A stretch of 64,000 nucleotides of DNA, from the IMG/VR virus record IMGVR_UViG_3300005748_000015, positions 1 through 64,000 of that record. One strand, written 5' to 3'. Positions 15,810 to 25,000 of the stretch are shown one piece after another. This DNA is from a virus. Position 1 is the stretch's first letter. Each line of letters opens with the position of its first letter. The notes under the pieces are model-generated. The model did no database searches and had not been told where the DNA came from. It saw nothing but the letters and a program-made list of their open reading frames with translations. The position numbers and the translations under genes were made by a program.

Positions 15810-15966
15810 GCTTAACAACCCTTTTTATTAATCCGCATTTTTGACATATATATGCTTTTCTTTGAAATTTAAAATTGTGATTGTTCATTACACAAGTATT
15901 GTCTCTAAACCATCTAAGCATTAAATACCAAGCCATACTTAATACAATAAACCCTACAAAATTCAT
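15802..15966 (-). CDS. 54-residue membrane protein with CxxC
   Basis: A hydrophobic N-terminal helix (about residues 3-19) with a polar part carrying C-x2-CG near the end, plus another Cys and His. It could bind metal. It overlaps the metallopeptidase gene and the preceding gene (ATGA), so the three are co-translated. Not recognised. Confidence 0.6.
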   Translation of the reverse strand: MNFVGFIVLSMAWYLMLRWFRDNTCVMNNHNFKFQRKAYICQKCGLIKRVVKHD

Positions 15967-16112
15967 TTTTTACCACCCTCTATTAATTTAAAAGATTTTT
16001 TTAGCTGTTGTTTTTGTATAATCTTTCTTATTTTTAAAAAAACTCTAATGGCACAGGTTATAACCAAACCTACCCAGCTTGTTAGAAAAAATATTAAAAC
16101 AAAATCACTCAT
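15963..16112 (-). CDS. 49-residue membrane protein with basic tail
   Basis: One transmembrane helix (about residues 4-24) and a Lys/Arg/Gln-rich tail. ATGA-type overlaps with both neighbours make it a convincing small gene. Holin-like or accessory to the lipoprotein peptidase is possible, by position only. Confidence 0.6.
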   Translation of the reverse strand: MSDFVLIFFLTSWVGLVITCAIRVFLKIRKIIQKQQLKKSFKLIEGGKK

Positions 16113-16275
16113 TATCTTTTACCATTTTCTTTGTTTCTTCCTTGATCTTTTTTCTATTATAATCTTTTTTTGATTTCATAGTAATAGAAGGTGGTGCCAC
16201 TGGGATGCGTGGTTTTATCTCTTGTTTTTTCTTTTTCCTTTCTAACTTGTTGATTTTACGTTTAGCTTTTCCCAT
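16105..16275 (-). CDS. 56-residue basic protein
   Basis: A very Lys/Arg-rich, Pro-containing peptide with an AAGAGG ribosome site. First gene of the minus operon 16275-15264, downstream of a divergent phage promoter. Possibly nucleic-acid binding; unrecognised. Confidence 0.6.
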   Translation of the reverse strand: MGKAKRKINKLERKKKKQEIKPRIPVAPPSITMKSKKDYNRKKIKEETKKMVKDNE

Positions 16276-16288
16276 ATAAACCTCTTAT

Positions 16289-16300
16289 ATATAATATCAC
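16289..16300 (-). promoter_or_regulatory. Phage promoter for the 16275 operon
   Basis: GTGATATTATAT on the minus strand, 13 bases before the start codon. Divergent from the promoter at 16310. Confidence 0.65.
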
Positions 16301-16309
16301 ATCGGACAG

Positions 16310-16333
16310 AATCTTTAAAGTATGATATTATAT
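16310..16333 (+). promoter_or_regulatory. Phage promoter for the 16370 baseplate gene
   Basis: AATCTTTAAA (16310-16319) and GATATTATAT (16324-16333). A sigma70-like TATAAT (16341-16346) and a TGTAA-N3-TTACA palindrome (16346-16358) follow before the start codon. Confidence 0.7.
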
Positions 16334-16345
16334 AAAATGATATAA

Positions 16346-16358
16346 TGTAAAGATTACA
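16346..16358. promoter_or_regulatory. Isolated TGTAA-N3-TTACA palindrome
   Basis: TGTAAAGATTACA lies between promoter and start codon of the 16370 gene, where a bound protein would block transcription. The only full copy noticed outside the left-end array. Confidence 0.5.
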
Positions 16359-16369
16359 ATAGGATAAGA

Positions 16370-18964
16370 ATGGCTATAGACAATTTTTTCAAAGACATAG
16401 GTGGCAAGTTAGTTGCCAATAAATTTGAAGGTAACGATAATAAGGATCGATCTGGTGGTGATCCGCTTAAAAAGTTTACTGACGAAAATAAGCCTGAAAA
16501 AGAAGCCTTTTTTGCACCTAAAAATATAGAGCCAGAAAGGGCTGCTAGAATATACCCATATAGATTGCTGGTTATAGATGTTAGAGATAGCAAAATAATC
16601 AAAGGTAGTAGTCCTGATAGTTTTTATTTCAATTACAACGAAGAAACTGGTGGTACAAATTTTGTTCAACAAAATTATCTTCAATGGGAGTTTGTATTGC
16701 CAATTACACCTCAGCAGTTAAGTATAACAGATCAGTTTGCAATCAATACAACAGCTACAATGCGTGGTATAGTAGAAGAGCACAATGGTGTAAAATTCAA
16801 AATGATCCAAGCTTCTGGTACAACGGGTATTTTCCCAATTAGAAACTCTTTTGAAGACCCAGACAGTGGTACGGGTCAAAGTTTATTTGGAGGTACTGCC
16901 GAAGCTTTGGGTGGTCTTATAGATGCCGCCAATGCCTTAAGCGGTACAAAGCCTAAACCTACTGTTGGTGTAAACTCTGAAGACCCTAAAAAGAGTAAAA
17001 ATACTGGTTACTATCAGGCTATGTTGTTACAACAATTTCTTGAACAATATGCTATTGCAAAAAAGAAACCTATAAACAAACATTGGAGATTAGTTTTTGA
17101 CTGTCCAAAAATGAATGAATCTTTTATTGTAACACCAATGCAGTACACTGTAACAAAAAGTCAAAGAAGTCCTGGTGAGCATTTGTTTAATATGCAATTT
17201 AAAGCGTGGAAAAGGGTAGATTTAAAAGCCAAAACAACTCCAAGATCAAAAGATATTCAAGTACTTACCCCTAATTTTTTTCAAACATTAAACAATTCAC
17301 TTGATAATGCTAGAAGTTTAATGAGTGCATCTTTAAATGTTATCAAAGCTGTAAGAGCTGACTTTAGAAAACCATTTGATACATTGAGAAAGGTCACATT
17401 GCTTGCTAAAGATTTTGCAGGAATAGGCGTTGCTATTTCTGACTTACCAAATCAAATTGCCAAAGATATTACATCAGCAACACAGAAAAGAACAAGAGAT
17501 TTAGCTTTATCTGTTGGTAGCAACGCTATTAGTGGGGGAGAGGTTAGAAGCCGTGTTGCACAAGATAAAATCAACAAAACATCAGCGTTAATTACAGAAG
17601 AAGGAAACAAAACTGAAGGACAAGATGGAGATGCTATAGAAAGCGGTGAAGGTGGAAAAGAAGCTAGAGATGCTAGAAGAACATCTCCTTTAAATAACGT
17701 CTTTAATGAGCCGGAGGCTAACTTTGATTTTTTTAATTCAATTTCAATAGATGAACTAGACCTTACACCCCAACAAACAGCTGCAATTCAGGATGAAATT
17801 GAGCTTAATTCTTTAATTTCAGTAGAAGAAATAAAAGAATTTGTCAAAGAAACTCAGGGCCTAATATTAGACCTTACTAATAACTTTGGTGCTGGAGATG
17901 ATTTTTTCTCGGAAGTTTTTGGTAGGCCAACACCTAGAAAACGTGCCACACCAATGACAATTGAAGAGTTTGAATTAATAAAAACTCTTGAAGATGCAGT
18001 TTTAAATATGAATATGCTTGTGGCAACTAGAGAGTTTGATGATGTTAGGACGCAAAGTTCTTTAGAATATGTTGGTGGTTTAGCTGAAGAATCTGGCATT
18101 GAATTTGACTCTTCTGCAACTGCAAAGTATTTAGCACCAGTACCCTTTGGTCTTACTATAGAGGAAATATCAGCAAGATACCTTGGTGATCCTGATAGGT
18201 ATAACGAAATCATTACTTTAAACAATTTAAGATCACCATATATAGATGAAGATGGATTTTTCTATGAATTATTATCCAATGGAGATGGTAGACAGTTCAA
18301 TATTGGAGATAATCAAAATTTATTTATAGGGCAAAAAATACAAATATCAAGTAATACAATACCAATGTTTACAAGGAAAATTACAGCAATAGAAAGAATT
18401 ACGGACGATAACTATTTGATTGCAGTAGATGGCTTGAGTAATTTGAACAACTTAACAACAAATGACAACGCTAAAATTAAAGCTTTCTTACCGGGAACTG
18501 TAAATAGTCAAAATCAAATATATATACCATCTGATCAAGCTGTCGATGAAGAGCCTAGAACATTTGATATTCCATTTTTGCAAGGCGATGATTTAACAGG
18601 CCTTTCAAAAGTAGATTGGTTGTTGGATGATAATGGAGATGTTGTTTTAAATTCATTTGGTGAAGCTGCTTTAGCAAATGGTTTAAATAATCTAGTACAA
18701 GCTTTAAAAATGAAAGTGGCAACTCAAAAAGGAAGCCTACTTGCAGATGAAAACTTTGGCCTTGGACTAGTTCCTGGGGTAAATGTTACAGAAATCAATA
18801 TTGAAACAGTATTGGGCGATTTAAGAGATATGGTATTGCAAGATTCTAGATTTGAGGCTGTAGATAAAATTGAAGTCAATCTTTTAGGGTCGGACTTATC
18901 TATTACAATTCAAGCTAGATTAGCTAATGGAAGAGGTATCTTTCCTATTGACTTTACAGTGTAA
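16370..18964 (+). CDS. Baseplate fusion protein: XkdP-like, LysM-like and gp25-like
   Basis: An 864-residue protein. Residues ~60-310 resemble the N-terminal region of XkdP/DNA-circularisation tail proteins. A middle helical, acidic part leads to a LysM-like segment (about residues 588-665). The last ~110 residues have the gp25/IraD-like pattern of a baseplate wedge (a 'KGSLLADENFGLGL' core followed by helix and beta hairpin). In most contractile phages these are separate genes. It precedes the baseplate J gene, as gp25/W does elsewhere. Domain names are by pattern. Confidence 0.6.
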   Translation: MAIDNFFKDIGGKLVANKFEGNDNKDRSGGDPLKKFTDENKPEKEAFFAPKNIEPERAARIYPYRLLVIDVRDSKIIKGSSPDSFYFNYNEETGGTNFVQQNYLQWEFVLPITPQQLSITDQFAINTTATMRGIVEEHNGVKFKMIQASGTTGIFPIRNSFEDPDSGTGQSLFGGTAEALGGLIDAANALSGTKPKPTVGVNSEDPKKSKNTGYYQAMLLQQFLEQYAIAKKKPINKHWRLVFDCPKMNESFIVTPMQYTVTKSQRSPGEHLFNMQFKAWKRVDLKAKTTPRSKDIQVLTPNFFQTLNNSLDNARSLMSASLNVIKAVRADFRKPFDTLRKVTLLAKDFAGIGVAISDLPNQIAKDITSATQKRTRDLALSVGSNAISGGEVRSRVAQDKINKTSALITEEGNKTEGQDGDAIESGEGGKEARDARRTSPLNNVFNEPEANFDFFNSISIDELDLTPQQTAAIQDEIELNSLISVEEIKEFVKETQGLILDLTNNFGAGDDFFSEVFGRPTPRKRATPMTIEEFELIKTLEDAVLNMNMLVATREFDDVRTQSSLEYVGGLAEESGIEFDSSATAKYLAPVPFGLTIEEISARYLGDPDRYNEIITLNNLRSPYIDEDGFFYELLSNGDGRQFNIGDNQNLFIGQKIQISSNTIPMFTRKITAIERITDDNYLIAVDGLSNLNNLTTNDNAKIKAFLPGTVNSQNQIYIPSDQAVDEEPRTFDIPFLQGDDLTGLSKVDWLLDDNGDVVLNSFGEAALANGLNNLVQALKMKVATQKGSLLADENFGLGLVPGVNVTEINIETVLGDLRDMVLQDSRFEAVDKIEVNLLGSDLSITIQARLANGRGIFPIDFTV

Positions 18965-18985
18965 TTACAACAACTTACATAAGTT

Positions 18986-19026
18986 GTAAGGATAAATGAG
19001 TTTTTAGTTTATCCTTACAGTTATTT
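18986..19026 (+). terminator. Rho-independent terminator
   Basis: An eleven-base perfect stem (GTAAGGATAAA with TTTATCCTTAC) follows the stop codon, with a short T-rich tail. A smaller inverted repeat (CAACTTA/TAAGTTG, 18971-18986) precedes it. It separates two baseplate transcripts. Confidence 0.75.
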
Positions 19027-19040
19027 TTGCCTTCACTCTG

Positions 19041-19066
19041 AATCTTTAAATTGTATGATATTATAT
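19041..19066 (+). promoter_or_regulatory. Phage promoter for the giant baseplate gene
   Basis: AATCTTTAAA (19041-19050), six bases, GATATTATAT (19057-19066). Starts the long baseplate operon 19094-29576. Confidence 0.75.
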
Positions 19067-19093
19067 ATTTAAAGAGGATTTAAGAGGAAATAT

Positions 19094-22000
19094 ATGGCTG
19101 GTCTACCTACACCGAAATCAAGAGAACAAATACTTTCAGAAATGCTCACAGAATATGTAGGGCTTACAGGTATCAACGATCTTAATACTGGTTCTGTTAT
19201 TACCCAGTTTTTTGATGTTGTTGCTAGATCGGTTGCACGTACATCAGGCGATATATTTCAAATACTTAGAGATTTTTCTGTAGAAAGAGCTACAGGAGAA
19301 GCACTAAACAGAATAGGTAGGGAAGAGCGTGTTTATAGAAATACAGCTCAAGTTTCTAGTGGTACAGTAAAAGTTACCGATACAAGTTTTGAAAAAATAT
19401 CAACAAAAATATACTCTGGTGCTCCTTCCCCAAACATTGGAACGTCTGTTATCAAAGTTTCAGATGCTTCTAACTGGCCAACTTCAGGCAAGCTATACAT
19501 TGGTAGGGGAACTCCAAATATTGAGGGTCCAATTAATTTTAGTGCTACTGCTCAAGTAGGTGCTTTTTGGGAAATAACTCTTGACTCTCCAACAACTAAA
19601 TTTCATAACATTTCTGAGTCAGTAATTCTTGGACAGGGTGGGACTAGAAATATACCAATCAACACAGTAGTTTCATCTCCTGGTGCTGGCGCAACTCCTG
19701 CTATAAATTATAACGTATCTTCTAATGCACTTTTACTTGATGGTGAAAATGTAAATAATAATGTAAAAGTTACAGCTCAAGAGCCTGGGTCTTTAGCAAA
19801 CGCTCCTGCTGGTGCTATTACTGAATTTTCATCTACACCATTTCCGGGTGCGGCTGTAATAAATGTTACACCTTTTACAACTGGTTCTGATGAAGAATCT
19901 GACAATGATTATAGAGATAGAATTAAGAAAGAAAGACTATCAAGAGGTCTTGGTACAGCTCTTGCGGTAAAAAATGCCGTACTTGGGGCACAAGCTTCTG
20001 ATGAAAATGCCAGAGTAACTTCAAATGAAATTGATACTACCAATCCTGAGCAAACAATTTTAATTATTGATAACGGCCAAGGATACGAAGAAAAAACCGA
20101 AGGTGTAGGGCTTGAATTTGTAGTTGACTCTGCTATTGGTGGTGAACAAAATTTTCAATTACAAACTGGTGGAAGGCAAACGTCTATTGCCAAAGCTTTT
20201 CTTGAATCATCAATAAGTGCTCCTTATGACATTAGAAGTTTAGATAAATTATCTGTTTTAGTTGGCGGTATTATTTCTGAGCATATATTTCCTGAAGGAT
20301 CATTTAGAGCTGAAGGTGCTGCTACAGCTTTTGAGGTTGTATCAAGTATAAATGACAATCCTGACTTAACATTTGAAGCTACAACTTCTGAAAGTGGAAC
20401 TAAAGTTATTATCAGAGCAAAAGCTGAAGACAATGAATTTTTAAAAATAACAGCCCCATCAATTGGTGTCGATGCTGCTCCAAAACTAGGATTTCCTTCA
20501 AATGAAATCGCTACTGTTTTGCTTTACAAAAATAGAGAGCTTTTAAATAAAAACGGAAGATCAGCATTTGTTGTCACTAAAAATCAATTTACTTGGTCTA
20601 CAAGTATTACAAACAATGATACTCTCATAATTTCTGTTGATGGAACAGAGTCTGTAACTTATACATTTAAAAATGAAGATTTTATTGCCGAAGGAAACTA
20701 CGCAACTGTTAGTCCTCAAAATTCTCTTGAATCGTGGGCAAATGTAATCAACAATAAGATTACAGGTGTAACTGCTGAAGTTAATGGTGAGCAATTAAAA
20801 TTAACGTCTAACTTAGGACCAAAAAATAGAGCTGCTATCGTAATCGATCCGGCATCTGACCTTGTTGATAAGGGTATGTTTTCAAGTGATTTGGGGCTTA
20901 CATCTCAAGGTAATGAGGCTGACTTTGAATTATCAAGAAATACAGCACAAATTAAACTTAATCAACCTTTAACAAAAGGTGATTCTTTAAATCTAGGTTC
21001 AGAATTTACTAGAGCTGAAATTCAAAGTAAACCAATTCTTGGTGGACAAACTACACTTTCAGATACAGGGTATGTATGGTTTGTGGTTGATGATCCTAGT
21101 GTAGAAGCTGTTGAAGTTGGGGTTACATCTGATACATTTATTAGTGTACTAAAACCAGGTGGTGGTATAGTAAGATATGAAAGTACATCTCCAAATGCTT
21201 TTGATAATGTACAAGTTGGGGATTACGTAATTGTCTGGTCGCCCGATCTTTCTGCTACAAATAGATTAGAAGCTCGTGTAAATGCAAAAACTTCTACAAC
21301 ATTAGATTTAAGAGTAACTGTTGATGAAGAAACTGCTGCTGTTGCTGAAGGGCCTATCTTTTTTACAGAAGGTTTTACTGTAGTTAGAACTGAATATACA
21401 CCGCAAAAAATCAAGGTAGATGCTGGCGTTTACAATATCAATGATATTGCAGTTATTATTGATGATCAATTGGAAAATGCAACAGCTACTGTTGAAAGTG
21501 ACGAAATATTTGTTTTTAGAACTAAAACAGAATCTAATAATGGCTCTTTTTTTATTGCCGATTTTAATGACGCAGCAAAAGCGTTGAATCTTGTAAAAAA
21601 TGCTTTTTCACAAAGTATAAATTCTCAAATTGCATTTTATGAAACAAATTTTTCTGATAGACAATTTCCTGCTTTTGTTCACGGAAAAATAACAACCGAT
21701 GCTTATGCAGACCCAATTGATAGTTATATTTTAACTATAGATGCTGATGAAGACCTTACTGCTCTTGGTCTTGATCCAGCTGGATGGATTTGTTTAGGGC
21801 AGCCTTATGGGATTGCTAATGATGTGCAATCAAAAGAGTGTGTTGAAATTGAAAAATATGTAGGAACAACTATTAGTATTGAAAATAGCTATCTTTACAA
21901 AAGAGGTAGAGTTGACGATAGATTCCACGTTGTAAATCCATATGACTTTGGACATGATGATACATTAGTTGCCGTTTTGGATGACGACCCAACTGGTAAA

Positions 22001-25000
22001 ACATTTAATATGCCGTTATACAGAACGGCTGTTACAAATACTACACTAACAGTCAATCCTAATAACTTTAGAGCTTACGATCAAGAAGGTGGAGATGTTG
22101 AGTTTGTAGAATTTTTTGGTACTGATTTTAAATTTGATAATTATAAAGTTTTAATGCAAGCAAAAAATGTTATTGACCCTTCTTCTGCTGTCAATGATGA
22201 TGCTATTTTATATAGAGCATCAGAGTGGGGTAGGTCAGGTGAAAAAGTTGGTGTTGGATATTTTTATCCTACAACTCCAAATCAAACCGTTCAACATATT
22301 ACGAGTGTAGGTGAATTAGTAAATATTAAAGTATTCTTAAACTCTGGGCCTTCAAGAACTACAACTATAACAGGAACGACAGAGTGGAATGTTAGTATAT
22401 CTCCATTAAATCCAAGTGTAGATTTGGTTACATATGCGTGGACGGGCGTAGGAAGTGATCCGGGGTTAGGAAGTGTTAATAGTGGGGATTATGTTTCTAT
22501 TATTACTACTGGAGAATTTTCTACAGCCAATCAAGGTGCTTACAGAGTAGACAGTGCTACAGCAACAACTTTTACAGTTAAAAGAGCTACCGATGCAGCT
22601 GAAACACAGTCAAATGTTGCTACTTTAGAAACAAATACAATTTCTTTCTTTGAATCAACTGATACAACTGCCCAAGAAATTGTAGATTATGTAAATGCCA
22701 ATGTTACAGATTATATTACAGCAGAAATTGTTCAAGATGGAACAACTGCACTTGATGGTAGCGGATTAATAACAAGCTCAACAGGTGAAGATGTTGATTT
22801 TGCATATGAATATGTTAGATTTAAAGACGGTAAAAATTATATTTTATCTAGTGATATAAACGCTTCAATTGTTAACCCTCAGTTTATATTTAAAACACCT
22901 TTGGAACTTCCAAACTTTGATACAAATACGGTTAACGCTTATGCTTTTAACAAAAGTGAAGAAATAAAAATAATACCTCAGACTTCTATTCAAGTTACTG
23001 AGTTTTTAAATGTACTAGCTGTAACAGGATTTACAACTTTAGGTCAAATTAAATCTGTTGAAAGAAATACAAGTGTGCAATTATCAACAGACACTCTTGG
23101 CAATGATGGAGCAGTACAAATAGCTGGCGGTAATGCTGGTTCAGCGAATGCAGCTATTGAAGGTAGTGCAAGTGGTTTAGGCAATCAAGATAATGAAAAA
23201 ACTTTAACTAGTATTTTATCTGCAACTGCTGGAGGTTTTCATTCAGATCAGTGGGTAAAAGTTTTTGCTTCTGAAAGACAGAAAAAAACAACTGCAATAA
23301 ATGCTCTTAATTCCGTTAAAATTTCTGGCAACAGTCCGACATTAGGTAATTCAAAAATAGAAGTATTTAATAAAAATGTTGGCCAAAGACTTTTTGGAAG
23401 AAACAGATACTACACAAGAACTCGTGGTAGAACTTTTAAAGTTGAAAAACAAGGTCAATTTACTTGTTTTTCTTGGGACGGTAATGGTACAGAGCCATAC
23501 TTTTCAAAAACTGTAAATTTAAATGATGTTGATCCAAAAAATGTATCGGTATCTGCAAACGGCCAAACGGGAGTTACTGACTACAATGTTTTAGAAGGTA
23601 GCATCTCTTTTGAAGAAGTTGCAATTGGAGATATTGTTGATATAACAGGTTTTTCTCAAGATGGAAACAATGGTACATTTAAAGTATTAGGAACTTCTGA
23701 AGATGGAAAAACTTTAAGAGTTAGAAATCCAAATGCCGTTATTAGTAGTGGTAATGTTAATGAAATTCAATCATTGACATTTGATGCTGTTCCATCTACA
23801 GGTGATTTTACTTTAAATTTTGATGGAGAGATTACAGGTTCAATTCCTTATAATGCTGTAGCTGGTGATATAGAAACAGAACTAGAACTTCTTTCAAATA
23901 TAACTGATGTAAATGTTTCAGGTGATTTTTCAGTTGGGTTTACAATTGAATTTGCAGGAGTTAATTCCAATACTGATGTTAGTAGTTTAGTTGTAGAAAC
24001 TAATACTTTAGATGTTGCCATTAATGAATTTGAACGATATGATTTTTCTGGAATTTCAGGCTCAGAACTAGACGATATATCTCAAGTAGAAGAATTAGAT
24101 TTTACTGCTGTTACAAGTGCTAACTTAGACCAAACAAATCAAATTGAAGAGTATGATTTTACATTCCAAAGTTTAAGTGGTTCCACAATGAATGCTACTC
24201 AACAAGTAGAAGAGTGGAGCTTTGATGGTTTAGTTGGTTCTAGCTTTGATATATTACCGACAAAAAAATTACAATTATCAGGTAGTTATGCTTATCTATG
24301 GTTTAATGTAACAGATGGTTTAAATGCACAGTCAGACCCAGGAGGTACAGGGCTTGCAATTCAAGTTGATGTTTTATCTTCTGATAATGACGACACTCTT
24401 GCTACCAAAGCAGATGATGCCATTGATTTAGCAATTAATGGTGTTAAACAAATTGAACAATGGGATTTTGACACTTTAACAGGTGCTAGTTTTGACACTC
24501 TAACTGGTAAAAGTTTGCAATTAGGTGGAAGTTTAGCTTACGTTTGGTTTAATGTAACTGATGGTGTAAACGTACAAGCAGACCCAGGTGGAACTGGGGC
24601 AGGAATTCAAGTCGATATTTTAACCGCTGATAATGATCTACAGTTAGCATCAAAAGCAGAAGCTGCAATCACTCTAGCAGCAATCGCAGGGATTGATACT
24701 GTATTATCTAGCATTGATATATTAGAAGTAACTTATGATGCTGCAAACATTACAGATGGTAGTGATGTCGATACAGGTGCTATTTACACCAAAGTACAGG
24801 ATGGTGTTGATATAACTTTAGCTTCTGGTATTTCATCTTCTTCAGCTCCTGCCGATGTCTTAACTATAGTATATGATAGTGGGGATATTACAGATGGTGA
24901 TGATGCTGATGGTGGTGGAGTAGTTTTAACTATTACCCAACAAGGGCTTGAGGCACGATCATTTCAACTTGCTGGAGACTATGCGTATGTGTGGTACAAT

